This document shows positions 22,259 through 33,482 of a stretch of 64,000 bases of DNA, piece after piece (position 1 is the stretch's first letter; every line of letters begins with the position of its first letter). Position numbers and translations under genes: made by a program. Below the pieces are notes generated by a model, which did not search any database, was not told the origin of the DNA, and saw nothing but the letters and a program-made list of their open reading frames with translations. The stretch is from Papio anubis (lineage: Eukaryota; Chordata; Mammalia; Primates; Cercopithecidae), in contig NW_022161713.1 in NCBI RefSeq assembly GCF_008728515.1, positions 111,519 to 175,518 on the forward strand. Reading direction: 5' to 3'.

Positions 22259-24338
22259 GTTTTCTAGTCCGTTCTATATCAAAGTTACATTGTTCATCAG
22301 TTTAATTGCTCATATTGATATTTGCACAACAGAATAGTAAAGTTTTAGCTCATCAGAATGCCTTTTAGCCTCAATCCTTACCCAAAGGCTTTCTAATATA
22401 TAACAATCTATTTTAAATTAGCAAATACAACCCACAGAACATATGGCAAGATGCTGCTTTTATGAGATAAAGCCACATTTTAGCCATCAAACAGATTTCA
22501 CAGACTGGTTAATAAAAATCAGCTGTCAGGCTATCTAATACAAAGTCTGAAAATATTCCGTTTAATCCCCTATGTCATTTTAGTGGGGAAATGGAGATCA
22601 GGGAGAATAGACGTTGAGAAGCAGGGCAAGACCAAAGTGGACAGATGTGTTTCAGCCTCACCTTCCTCTGCTTGTTCTGCGTGTTTCTTCCCACATCCTG
22701 TCTGCCCTGCCCCTTCTTTATCTATATCTTATGAGTACCTGGTGCACTCAGGGCTTTCCAAGAAGTTAAACACACTAAAGTATTTGGGGCATCGTGGTTA
22801 TCCCTTCCAAAAGATCTGAAATCAAAATAAGGAAATAAACACATTATAATTAAAAACTGGGATGGTGGGCGGGTGGATGGCAAATATATCCCACATACAC
22901 TGATGAGCTGGAAGTGGCCATGTGGGAATGAGCATAAAAGACAATAAAATGGAAGCAAGAAATGAAACTTATTAGCATCTGCTTCTGACCTCTAAACATA
23001 CATCTCAGAAATTTAGGAGATTCTTGCCTCCTTTCATCTTTACATTGAAGGAAAGCAGCAGTGTTAATTCCATTGGCCTAAACTTGGAAGCACAGATCCT
23101 CTTTCACACTTACAGTAAGTGCATTTCACAGTTTCCTCCACTGGCAGTTCCCTTCCAACCCGCGCACTCCCTCCTCCCTTGCAATTAAGTTGAAACTACT
23201 TGTTTTATATATCTGGAGTAGATAGAGAAGGCGAGCTCTGTATACCTAATCTGGAAACATACTGACTAAAATATTTGGTTTCTAAATAACAGAAGAAAAA
23301 TAGACATCTAGGAGTGTTTGTAATGCTGTTACTCAGGTACACCTTTCACCATCTAAATCACTTTGTTATCTATTTCAGTAAAAGATAATTAAAATGTGTT
23401 TACCTGAGTAATATGCCATGCTCTTTTGATAGAGATGAATACTTCAGAGTAGGTATGTAATTAACTGGTCAGCCACTTTCTCTGGTCCAACTTAAAACGT
23501 AATTAAATGGTAAGAACACGGCTACACTAACTTCTCAGGCTATGAATGTGGTCCCACTTGTAGTATAGGCAAATCTATTTGTTTAACACACAGCTGTGTG
23601 TTCTGATATTATTAGAAGTTCAATGGGTAATACATTCAGTGACTTTTAAGTCTGTCTTTCTGTTATACAATGGTGAACTCTAGCAGAATCTCACGTAAAT
23701 GGAAATGAGTTTCCAAAAACCCACTGAGCTGGTATTAGAATCAGGATATGGAGCATTACCTGTTTAGATATTTTTAATTAGTACATGGTCACTATATAAA
23801 TAGAACACAAGGTCTTGATGGTTATTTTATCCCTGCCTGAACTCAAACTCTAAGATTCTAGTTTTATCTCATATAATTCTGACTCTTTGGTTTTGAAATA
23901 AGGAGCAACAGTGGACACTGACCTTCAAGGATTTAGTTAAGTTACCTGGTCATCTGTGTTCCTAGAAAACACTGAACTTTCTCACATTTTTTGTTTGAGA
24001 TGGTATTAGAATTTAAATTTCTTGTTAACTCAATGTAGAGTCTGTGTCGTCATGGATACAGCTGGTCTCTCACTGTTGACCTTGGTACTCACTCAAGTGT
24101 GACAACTTTTTTTTTCTCTCATATGTGAGGCCTCAGGAGACTATAAGGCTAAGACTGGGTTATCTTTCTCTCTCCCTTGTACAACATACCCACTTTTCTA
24201 GTTAATTGTTTTAGTAGCTAATTATTTTTGGTAGGCTTAAGGAGTCAGAAAAGAATAAAATGAACAGATACCCTGCAGTAGCACCCAAAGAGTAAAAGAG
24301 AAACTCTCAGCTTGGATACCTAAAAAGTATAAGGTTTA
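22259..24338. other. Intron, no recognised element
   Basis: About 2.1 kb without a nameable repeat, the second-longest such stretch near the exon. Open stretches at 22583-22819 (+) and 22722-22958 (-) overlap each other in opposite strands and show no domain. This is a reasonable place to look for conserved non-coding sequence. Confidence 0.45.
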
Positions 24339-24339
24339 G

Positions 24340-24775
24340 CGTTAGTGTGTCAGTTACCTATTATGATATAATGAATTATCCCAAAATATAGTGCCTGGCA
24401 ACATACATAAGTAGCTGCTGTTGTTGAAGAACTGTCGGGCTGGGGGATTGCTTTCCTAGGTGACATACTCACATGGCTGTTGAGTAGTTGCAGGCTGTCA
24501 GCAAGAGACCTCAGTTGTTCTCAGCATAGACCTCTCCACAAACTCCTTGACCATCTCCAAGATACAGCTGCTAGCTTTTCCCAAAGTGGGCAATGCAAGA
24601 GAAAAGGCAGAAGCTGCCATCTTTATTATCTATACTGTGAAGCCACACTCAGTCACTTCTACAGTATCTCATTGGTCGCACAGTTCAGCTTGTTCAGTGT
24701 GAGAGAGTATACAAGGATATGAACTCTAAGAGTCAAGGATCACAGGTGTCATCTTGAAGCCTGGCTAGCACAATT
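24340..24775 (+). mobile_element. ERVL-type LTR fragment (LTR16/MLT2-like), sense
   Basis: GTGTCAGTTACCTATTATG, TCACATGGCTGTTGAGTAG (24470), AGAGACCTCAGTTGTTCTC, CAATGCAAGAGAAAAGGCAG (24591) and TCATTGGTCGCACAGTTCAG (24670), ending AGCCTGGCTAGCACA (24759), follow a known mammalian LTR pattern ('gttggcaggaggcctcagttcc', 'gcaaggcggaagccgcaatg', 'attggtcacacagaccaaccc', 'ggctggctaccaca'). No coding sequence. The exact subfamily is uncertain. Confidence 0.6.
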
Positions 24776-25122
24776 AGCATTTGCCTCTCTGATTGTTTCT
24801 GTATAATATTAGCATATTCTTATTTTAGGTAAGGTTTTTGTTTGTGATGATTTTAAACAAAAATAATAGTCAATGTGGATAAAACCATATTTTTTTTCCT
24901 TTGGCTTCATTTCCCTTAGCTCTTCCCATAACAACAAGAAAATGAGGTGAGCAAGAAATAACTCTTGAAATTTTATAAAAATAGATTATTGTCTAAGATG
25001 TTAGCCCTCTCTAGTTTTCCTAGCCAAGCTCCTCTGGGAAGGGAATTCTGGTTCACTGAGAAGAGATTAACCAGACACTTTCAGGAAAGGCATTCATTGG
25101 TCTATTGTGCTCTCTTCATTTC
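24776..25122. other. Intron, no recognised element
   Basis: Unassigned sequence between an LTR fragment and MER5-type DNA. Confidence 0.4.
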
Positions 25123-25123
25123 A

Positions 25124-25196
25124 GAACAGTGGTTTTCAACACTGATTATACATTAGAACCACCAGGGGTAGAGCCTCGGCCTTTTGAAACATACCC
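25124..25196 (+). mobile_element. MER5A (hAT-Charlie) fragment
   Basis: ACAGTGGTTTTCAACACTG, ATACATTAGAACCACCAGGGG and TTTTGAAACATACCCAGAT match the start of MER5A ('cagtggttctcaaccttggctgcacattagaatcacctgggg'). The right half is missing, replaced by a MIR. Confidence 0.75.
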
Positions 25197-25204
25197 AGAT
25201 TTTT

Positions 25205-25385
25205 AATCTTATTTAGCAATTGCCTATTTAGCACTTGCTAGGTACTCGTTTAAATGATTTACAAATATTAACTTATTTGATTCCCACAACAAACCTATGA
25301 AATAAATACTATCATTATTCCCCTTTTAGAGAGGTTATTTTGCCTGAAATTACATTGCAATTGAATGGAAGAGCCAAGTTTCCTG
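25205..25385 (-). mobile_element. MIR SINE, antisense
   Basis: CACTTGCTAGGTACTCGTTT, TTGATTCCCACAACAAACC, TATCATTATTCCCCTTTTAG and AGAGGTTATTTTGCC are antisense MIR landmarks. Confidence 0.7.
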
Positions 25386-25639
25386 GTGGTTCTAGTATGT
25401 ATTCATACTAGATTGATGTATTCATGATTGAGTACCGTTATCATAATGTTAATTACATTTTAGAGGCCTTCATTGAAAATCTGATAAAATATGTGGACTG
25501 TATTACTAGAAAAATGCTAAATAGCCTACACATCAAAACTCTGCGTATATTCTCTCAAAGATATGTATACAAATGCCCTATAGCCCAATCATTGACTTCT
25601 TCCAAGGGTCCATGAACCCCAGGTTCAGAACTTTTGCTT

Positions 25640-25822
25640 TCTAGAGCAGTGATTATCCCTGAACCAGCAGCATCAGCTGGGCAGTTGGTAGAAATGCAAA
25701 TTCTTGGGCTCCACCCCACATCTACCTAATCAGACATCCTGAGAATAGGGCTCAGCAATTCCTGTTTTAACAAAACTTCCAGTTGCACCTAATGTGTACC
25801 AAAGTTGAGAACCACTGCACTA
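25640..25822 (-). mobile_element. MER5-type hAT DNA transposon, near complete
   Basis: Starts AGAGCAGTGATTATCCCTG, has GTAGAAATGCAAATTCTTGG and CTCCACCCCACATCTACC, and ends GTTGAGAACCACTGCAC. Terminal inverted repeats (CAGTG-type) are recognisable at both ends and the 180-bp length fits MER5A/B non-autonomous elements. Confidence 0.82.
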
Positions 25823-26029
25823 GAAAACCACTTGTGGAAGCAGGTGATTTAACTAGCAAATGAACCCATCTTCATGGTTCTTTGTAGACATCTCATTGTT
25901 CTTGGCTCATCCTTATGGAAGTAGAAACTATGTGCTGTTAAAACTTGGTTTATTTGATAAAAAATGATCACCAAAGGAAAATCAATCACAAATAGTCATT
26001 TACTTTTTCATTAATGCAAACACTTATAT

Positions 26030-26205
26030 AATATGTATTCAAGGAATCCCCAGAATGCTTGCTGTATGCTAGTCATTATGCTAGCAAGGCTCAATGCAAC
26101 ACAACAGGCATGATCCCTGCCTTGAGAAACTTTTTACTTTACAATAAGCAAATAATTACACAAATAAACATATAAGATTTAATCAGTGATATAGATGAAA
26201 AGCAT
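26030..26205 (-). mobile_element. L2 3' end fragment, antisense
   Basis: TTGCTGTATGCTAGTCATTATGC, GATCCCTGCCTTGAGAAAC and AAATAATTACACAAATAAAC fit the antisense L2 3' region ('ctatgtgccaggcactg', 'tccctgccctcatggagc', 'aaacaaataaacaa'). Confidence 0.6.
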
Positions 26206-26289
26206 GTCCATTAGACATCTCTAACGTAAATGTTTAAAGTAAACCTAGAAGTACAACCTTCTCACCCACATCCTATTCCTCTCTTGGTC

Positions 26290-27095
26290 TTTTTTTATTA
26301 CAGCAAAATATGTTACTATTTGTGGATTATCAGACATTATCTTTGATTCCTTATTTCTCTTACTCTACCACCATCTCCAGACACTTGACATAGACCAATC
26401 TGTAAATACTTACCTGTTCTATCTCCAAAGCATATTTGGCTCTCACACTTCTCTCCATCTCTACTACCTCCAACTAGTTCTAGCTACAGGCCCCCTTCAC
26501 TTTGATACCTATAATAGCCCTCTAAGTAGTTTGCACATTTCCACTCTTGCTTTCTTATGATCCATTAGCCCATAACATTCTGATTGACTTTCACACACTT
26601 AGATTACATCAAGACATTCTCTGGTATGTAAAAGTTTCCAAAGGCTTCCTCTTTCAATTGATCAAAATCCATTATTTTTACTATGGCTTATAATGTAGCA
26701 TGTAGTCTGGGTTCTACTCATCTTTCCAACTTTACCTATTCAGTTTCCTCTCACTCAAATGTAGCCACACTGTCCTCATGACTCTTCCTTAGCTGAGACA
26801 AATGTGTTCCCACACCAGGGCATTCATATTTGCTTGCTTCTCTGCCTATGAAGCTGTTTCCCTTCTCTTCATAGAGGGCTCCTTTCCTTTCTTCAAGTCT
26901 CATTTCATGGTCACCTTCCTTTACAACCCTACCCTGACCATCCCATCCCTCACAACACTCCCAAACATCTCCAACTCTTTTTTTCTCCCCCAAACCTTTA
27001 TTGTATCGGAATCTTTTTATTTAGCCTGGTTATTTGTTCACTTCTTTACTACTTTTTTTCTGTTTTTGATGGCTTTTCCTTTTTTCTGTTTGTAC
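26290..27095 (+). mobile_element. L2 LINE, sense, about 0.8 kb
   Basis: Sense L2 landmarks in order: TTTGATTCCTTATTTCTCTTAC (26342), CTATCTCCAAAGCATATTTGG (26419), TTCTCTCCATCTCTACTACC (26450), TTTCCAAAGGCTTCCTCTTTC (26635), TCTTCAAGTCTCATTTCATGG (26891) and ACCCTACCCTGACCATCCC (26927). An open stretch at 26802-27149 is part of this decayed ORF region. Confidence 0.8.
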
Positions 27096-27147
27096 ATGTT
27101 TTGGTCACAATCCAAAGCAAAAAGAGAATACACTTTTACAGCAATAT

Positions 27148-27150
<3 letters not shown>

Positions 27151-27181
<31 letters not shown>
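27151..27181. repeat. (AC)15 microsatellite
   Basis: Fifteen uninterrupted AC units followed by ACCAAACC. An array this long and pure is likely to vary in length between individuals. Confidence 0.95.
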
Positions 27182-27182
<1 letters not shown>

Positions 27183-27239
27183 CCAAACCAAAAACTTCAT
27201 GAAACGTAAACATCATGATAAAGATAACAAATTCTGAAA

Positions 27240-27370
27240 TTTTATTTCTTCATAGGTGTGAATGTACAGTATATATACGTGTCTGTATATACATGAAGAT
27301 ATTACATGTTTACAATATATAGCATACATATATGATATATTGCATATAATTTATGTATATATATTTAAAT
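27240..27370. repeat. AT-rich TATATA-type low-complexity tract
   Basis: Interspersed TATATACGTG, TATATGATATATTGC and TATGTATATATATTT words with no unit repeat structure. Low-complexity sequence. Confidence 0.7.
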
Positions 27371-29940
27371 TCTGGTCATAACCCTCTAAATTGATGTTAT
27401 GACCCACTGAGGGGTTGAAGCTAGCAGTTTAACAACACTGCTTTTAAAAATAAGCTTCATAGAGTATGAAACTTTGTAATTTCATTTAAAATTGAATATT
27501 CCTATTCAAAAAATAATAATTGAATATTTTAAAAATATATTATACCACCTTAAATCTCACAAAATATATATTTTAGATATAGTCAGATATATTTCTATGT
27601 TGATAAATGTGCCAATATGACATATAGATAATTTTCCCAACAATATTTGGAGTTTGACACAATGTGGGGCCTGTCTTTGTGTACCTAGCTCTTTATTTCT
27701 AAATATACATAAAGAAAATGTTATATTTCTGCATAAAAATGTTTTCTCTTCAAACAAATTAAGATATTCCTGGTGAATGATCACATCTCTTGGGCAAGGT
27801 ATTTGAATGCAGCATTTGAATATAAAAATCTATAGAAAGCCATTAGTGCCAGGAGGAAAAATACAGTAAGAGTTCAATCAAGAAAATAAAGTTGGTATTG
27901 GCTGAAAACAAGGGAATGAGCTAACAGCATTTTGCGTATGTCAGTGTCATAACATGGTAGTTTTTCACTTATGTGAAAATTATATATTTAACTTTATATT
28001 TTTTTCTATCATTTTCCTGCTATTAGTTTTTCAGCCATGTACCATCTGGGAAGAGATAGTAGAAAAAAGAAAAGATAAAGTGATGAAAACTTGCTTAGAT
28101 TTTTCTTCCTTATTAGTGGTTTTTAAAATTTTTTTGAGAGATAATAAATTGAAAGCAATTGTTAAAATTAGTTTAGAAAAGTTCATTTTATAAAGGAAAC
28201 AGAAATATTTACATGTGGTGGTCTTAGATGCTCATTGCTGCCTTGCTAACTATGGTAGATAATAAAGAGGATAAAATTATTTAGGAACAAATGAATATTA
28301 TCTAAACTACTTGAACTTGAATTGTGGAACTTGTAAATTTAGCTGTCTCCTCGTTAAATCAAATGAATCACAAGTCCAACAATGCATGCAGATATGTAGA
28401 TATTACCAATGGAAAAAAATAGCTGTGGCTATTTTTGTAATATTTTGGTAAAAAAATCTCTGCCTTTGTTTGGAGACTGTTGATACTCAGTCAGTGAAAA
28501 TGTTTTGGCAACAAAAGAAACTTGGGAAGGAGGTAGCAGTTGGCATAAAATCAGCTTTCCAGAAACTTTCTCCTGATGAGAAGCTTAGGAAACAATGTTT
28601 TTTTGTTTTGTTTTTATTTGGAAATCTTCCAGGGAAAGCTCTGAAGAAATGACCTCCTATTGGTTCTCTTGGGGTGACTGTCAATTATACATGTTTGTTG
28701 TAAGTGTGACATGGCTGCAACTTGAGGAGAAGGGGAAAGGACTTGGCTGAAGCCCATTTATGCTTTAGATCAAACCTTTTCAAGTATTATAGATAACATT
28801 CACATGTCTGTTATGCTATCAAGAAAATACCTGTGAATGGTTTTTGTTGAATAACTTCAGACACATATTAATCCTATATCAATGGGGTATTCAATTTGGC
28901 AAAAAGCAATAGAATTAGGGTCAAGAAAATGGCATTTTTAGAATCTAAGTAGGAGAGGAAGATACAGGCTAGACCTATTGACAGTCTGCTGGCTGGAAAG
29001 GACAGGAGTAGATTGGAGCATGGAGAACATCTTGGAGAGAAAACAAAAATATTTCTTGGGGAAATGAGTGTATTGTGCTGCGCTCTGTGCTGGTCACCCT
29101 CTCTGCGTCTCTCCAAGAAACTTCAGTGCACTCTGTATTACTTGTCATTGGAAAGATTCTTTAGGAATGCTCCAAAATGCTGATCTTAACTTCAAAATGT
29201 GTCCTGATGAACCAAGGCTGACATGCTATGTGTACAATGCCATGTGCTGCAAGAAACTCCAGGCCTTTCTGGCCTGCCAGGGACTTCAGCATGTGAAAGA
29301 GTATGAGTGACATTAGGATATAGTTTATTCTTTTTCAAGAATAAATAAATTATTTGTAAACCTTAGTACCATCACTAGAATGAGTAGAAACACATTATAA
29401 TGAGTAAAAGCTCACAATTCACTATGTAGATAGCAGAGTTAAACGACACCATGACCCCAAATCACTGCTCTGGCTTATTGGTAAAACACAAAAGCAGTAA
29501 GTAAAAGGATAAAAACTGGATCTGGGTTGGTAGGGTGGGGCTACAAGAGAAGATTCTACAATGAAGGGAGGCAACCAGTAGTAAGTGGTCTGCAAATAGA
29601 AGAATTCACAGTACAGGTGAATCACAACCCAAGTTATGAGGCTAAAGAATTTTCATGCTTTGTTCTATATAAGAAAAATTTACATGGACAACCAGGCATG
29701 AGAGATATTACTAATAGACCCAAAGGCAAATGACACCTAGAATTAAGTGAATCCTTTCTCAATTATTGTAGTCCCTCTTAGTGATACTATTCAAAGAAAT
29801 GTATTCACCTCCTGAGAAGTTAGTCTAGATCAGTGGTCTTCACACTGTGTTGTATGGGACACCAAGTTAAAACTTCAGGGACTGCTTTGGTGGTAGCTAA
29901 GGTTCAGAGAAGAATGACTACTGGCCAGCTAATTTTTTCT
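27371..29940. other. Intron, about 2.6 kb without recognised repeat
   Basis: The longest stretch with no nameable transposable element in the first half of the window. A 60-codon stretch at 28470-28652 and a cysteine-rich 80-codon stretch at 29068-29310 are open on the + strand, but neither has a recognisable domain or convincing gene context. Confidence 0.45.
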
Positions 29941-29944
29941 CTGT

Positions 29945-30435
29945 TTGACATAGTATGTTTATTAGTCATCTATGCCACAAATTATCCCCCAAGTTAGTGC
30001 ATAAAACAATGCAAATGCAAATATATAATCTTACAGACTTTTGTAGGTCAGGAAGTCTGATGTGGGTTTCACTGGGCTAAATCAAGATGTTGGCAGACAG
30101 CCTTTCTTTCTGGAGACTCTAGGAGAAAATCTATTTTCCTATCTCTCACAAGCTTCTAGAGGCTTCCCGCATTTCATGGCTGTGGCCATCTTCCAAATTC
30201 TATGTCAGCAATACCCAAGTATTTTTCTCATGACTCTAACACTGACTCTTCTGCCTCCCTCTTCCACATTTACATGTCCTGTTGATTACATTGAGCAGAA
30301 CTAGAAATCCAGCATAATCTTTTATCTTAAAGTCAGCTGATTAGCAAACTTAATTCCAACTGAAACCTTAATTCTTCTTCATCATTTAACAGAACATATT
30401 CATATTCAGTAATCTGGGCATGATTTCGCTGGATC
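29945..30435 (+). mobile_element. MLT2-type ERVL LTR, sense
   Basis: Landmarks in order: TATTAGTCATCTATGCCAC (29957), TGGGTTTCACTGGGCTAAATC (30063), TCTGGAGACTCTAGGAGAAAATC (30109), CTTCTAGAGGCTTCCCGC (30152), ACACTGACTCTTCTGCCTCCC (30239), and GTCAGCTGATTAGCAAACTTAATTCC (30332). This is the MLT2B-like LTR order. Non-coding. Confidence 0.7.
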
Positions 30436-30439
30436 CTCT

Positions 30440-30897
30440 GTCCTAGATTGTCTTACAAGGCTGAAATGAAAGTGTCATATGGGACTTGGCCTCATCTGAA
30501 AGTTCAACTGGTGAAGGATCTGCTTCCATATTATCTCGTATGGTTGTTGACAGAGTTCAGTTTCTCAAAAGTTATCACACTGATGGCCTCACTTCTTCCT
30601 TGGCATTTGGCCTGTGGCCACCTTTAATATCTTCATAAGTAGGCCCCTCCAACATGGTGTCTTGCTTTACAAAGTATGCAAGCAAAGAAACCAAAAGAGT
30701 CTGAAAACAACAAAAAATTTGTAATATAACCCAATCACAGAAGTGAGAACTCATAACTTTTGTTGTATTTTAGTCATTAGAAGCAAGTCATTAGGTCAAG
30801 TCTATGTTCAAGGGAAGGGGACTACCCCAGGGGGGTAAATAGTAGGAAGTAGAGATTATTTGGGATTATTTTAAAGGCCACCTACCATGGAGTGTTG
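30440..30897 (+). mobile_element. Second ERVL-like LTR fragment, sense
   Basis: GATCTGCTTCCATATTATC, GGTTGTTGACAGAGTTCAG and a terminal GGCCACCTACCATGG resemble the same LTR class as the copy at 24340 ('ggatccgcttccaagatggc', 'ctgttggcaggaggcctcag', 'ggctggctaccaca'). Strongly diverged; treat as tentative. Confidence 0.4.
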
Positions 30898-31346
30898 TTT
30901 AGCCTCAAAGACATTGGCTTTAGACAGACAGGATGAGTACAAAAATCTGTCTCCATTACTTACCCACCATGCAACACTGAGCAATTGTTCTGTCAACTCT
31001 ATACATCAATTTCTTCTTCTGAAAAATCATATCATTGTGAGGATTAAATTAGGTGCTACAGGCAAATTGGTTAGAGAATTTCTTGGTACGTAGTAATAAG
31101 TGCTCAAATATTAGCTTTGGTGATAATGATAATCAATCTTCACTTGAATGAAGAATTAAGTGCTAAAACCTGAGTTAACCATTCAGCTAGATATATTCTA
31201 AAGCGATATCTAAATTAAGAATCTATATGTTTCATTAATGACCTACAAATTCAATTTTTCTACTCTTAGAATATATAAAGCGTAACATTTTACTAAATAC
31301 CAGAGGATAATATGACCTAATAATTTCTTCCTTTACTGTTGAAAAT

Positions 31347-31713
31347 GTATATGATACGGTTTTGCTGTCTCCTCACTGAAACCTCAACTCGAATTGTGTC
31401 TCCCAGAATTCCCATGTGTTGTGGGAGGGACCCAAGGAGAGATAATTGAATCACGGGGGCGTTTTTTCCCATGCTATTTTCTTGGTAGTGAATAAGTCTC
31501 ATGAGATCTGATGGGTTTATCAGAGGTTTCCACTTTTGCTTATTCCTCATTTTCTCTTGCTGCCACCATGTAAAAAGTACCTTTCTCTTTCCACCATGAT
31601 TCTGAGGCTTTCCTCAGCTATGTGAAACTATAAGTCCAATTAAGCCTCTTTTTTTTCTTCCCAGTCTCGGGTATGTCTTTATCAGCAGCATGAAAACAGA
31701 CTAAAAGAGTGTA
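31347..31713 (+). mobile_element. THE1 solo LTR (ERVL-MaLR), sense
   Basis: About 357-bp LTR at 31352-31708: it begins TGATACGGTTTTGCTGTC, with CCCATGTGTTGTGGGAGGG (31411), AATTGAATCACGGGGGCG (31444), CTGCCACCATGTAAAAAG, and an end GTCTCGGGTATGTCTTTATC (31664) then CATGAAAACAGACTAA. A probable 5-bp target duplication with one mismatch flanks it: GTATA at 31347-31351 and GTGTA at 31709-31713. No internal genes remain; it is a solo LTR. Confidence 0.9.
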
Positions 31714-31979
31714 TTATTTTTCTGATTTAAAAACTTTTAAAAAATTGAAAAATACAAAGCACAAAGAACTTCAAAATTACCCAGTGCATTTATCCAGAAA
31801 TTATGTATACACTTACATATTTGCTTTTCACACATTTAATATAATTTTATATAAAACATTTATAACTTTAATTTTTATATAATAATTAACCAAAATACAT
31901 TTTGTGAAAGAAATTGTAGCTCCTTATATTTTACTATTGACAACTTTTCTTTTTATAGTCATACATGTTCTTGACTTAG

Positions 31980-32330
31980 TTATTTGGTCAGCCTATGTCT
32001 ACAGGTCATTTTTTTGAAGGGAAATGTTCATGGATTATAACATTGTAAGTCCCTGCATGTCTGAAACTACCTCTGTTGTGCTTGAAAGACAGTGAGGCTA
32101 AGTATATAATTCTTGGGTGATACCTATTTTCTCTCAGAACCCTGTGGATACTTTTTCATTGTCTTTTGGTATACAGGATTATAGCAAAGAATTATAAGAC
32201 CAGAATAATTTTCTTCTTTGAACACAGCCTGTTCTGTTTTGTTTCAGCCTAGATGTGAATAATACTTTTTATTTATTTCAAGGTAGAAAATAAACTGAAG
32301 GGTTTCTTTCCTTGTTAATTGTACCTGGTA
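31980..32330 (-). mobile_element. Old L1M fragment, antisense (tentative)
   Basis: AAAGACAGTGAGGCTAAGTATATAATTC and CATTGTCTTTTGGTATACAGG resemble the antisense of the L1 ORF1 3' region ('gaaggatagtttggctgggtataaaattcttgg', 'cactgtcttctggc'). Weak but in the right order. Confidence 0.4.
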
Positions 32331-32439
32331 CTCCTTGAGTGCTTAAAATTGGTAGACTCAGATATCTCTTTAATTCTAAAAACATCTTTCTACTGTTTCT
32401 TCGTTTTGATCTGACAAAAATCTAATCATGTCTCTCTTC

Positions 32440-32912
32440 TGCTCATGACCCTTATCACACACAGAATGAAATCTAGTCTTTACCCTGAACTGGAAGGCCC
32501 TGCATCGTTGCTGGAGGCCCTGTCTGTGAACTCATTTCCTATGAATCCCAACACATCCCTTTGCGACAATCACTCTGAACTCTTTGTCCTTCCCCAATCA
32601 CATCATACAAACCTGTCCCTCAGGTTGTCTGCATATCTGTTCCCTCTGCTTGGAATACTCTTTTCCTGAATATCCACTTCAGGTCTCTGATAAGGAAGTC
32701 CTTACTACTTTATAAAATAGGAAAATAGAGCCACCCCCAATCTATCACCCACTGATATGCTTATTTATTGCCTGTTTCCCACCTTAGACTGTAAGCTCTA
32801 TGAAAGGGACTTTTCTATGTTGTCTACTGTTAGAACCCTAGCATCTAGAAAAGCATCTGTCACGTGGAAGGTAGGTACCTAACACATGTTGCATGAGTAA
32901 ATTCCTCAGTTT
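32440..32912 (+). mobile_element. L2 LINE 3' region, sense
   Basis: Sense L2 landmarks: AATGAAATCTAGTCTTTACC, GGAAGGCCCTGCATCGTTG (32491), TTCCCTCTGCTTGGAATACTC (32640), ACTTCAGGTCTCTGATAAGG (32677), TTAGACTGTAAGCTCTATG (32785) and a worn terminus (TAGCATCTAGAAAAGCATC). Confidence 0.82.
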
Positions 32913-33328
32913 AGGTTCCTGGTATGCTCCCTATGCTAGATCTAAAGTGGGTATGAGTAAGCACAGCTGCAGAATACCCAGACAGTGTGCCCTTGGATCC
33001 CTTGTTTGCTTCCCCAAATGCTGATAGATTGCAAATATGCTTGTACTATCCTATGGTGCTCCCTGCCTCCTGCCCCACCCCTTCTCATATTGGTGGTTGA
33101 TCAAGCACTGAAGGATTTCTGCCTCTTTCTTTACAGCTGTTCCTCACGTGCTTCTCTCTCTTCCCCCCTGCCCACAATCTGGTCCAGTATTTCCCATATA
33201 TTGTGTAATTCCTTAAAGTTTCTTGCATGTGAATGCTATTCTTCTCTAGAGTGTAGGCTTATAAAGGATTTTGTAGGGATGAAAGGAAACAATGCTCAAA
33301 ATGCTTCATTATATTTATAGGGTTGTGC
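32913..33328. other. Intron, no recognised element
   Basis: Pyrimidine-rich sequence with a 111-codon open stretch (32985-33320, +). The translation is rich in Ser, Leu and Pro without any domain I know, and there is no splice or start context; probably chance or a decayed repeat. Confidence 0.4.
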
Positions 33329-33329
33329 A

Positions 33330-33482
33330 ATCACCATTATAATTTAAATTTATAACATTTTCATCATTGCAAAAAGAACCTTTGTACCCATTAGCAGTCA
33401 CTCTCTGTCTTTCCCCCTCATTGAACTGTAGACTTTAAATGGGTAAACTTTATGATATATAAATTGTTATCTCAATAAAAAG
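33330..33482. mobile_element. Two L1M 3' fragments, head-on
   Basis: 33330-33418 reads as antisense L1M 3'UTR (ACATTTTCATCATTGC, TTTGTACCCATTAGCAGTC). 33424-33482 reads as the sense L1M 3' terminus (GAACTGTAGACTTTAAATGGG, ATAAATTGTTATCTCAATAAA). The two small fragments face each other within 150 bp. Confidence 0.6.

Noticed and set aside
26802..27149. 115-codon + strand frame rich in Phe and Leu.
   Set aside because: It overlaps a sense L2 element and has the hydrophobic composition expected from pyrimidine-rich L2 sequence.
28030..28193. Possible cryptic exon after a strong pyrimidine tract (CTGCTATTAGTTTTTCAG), open for about 54 codons.
   Set aside because: No plausible donor site follows within the open stretch, the translation (TIWEEIVEKRKDKVMK, then low-complexity Lys/Leu/Phe) matches no Munc13 segment, and AT-rich introns often show such acceptor look-alikes.
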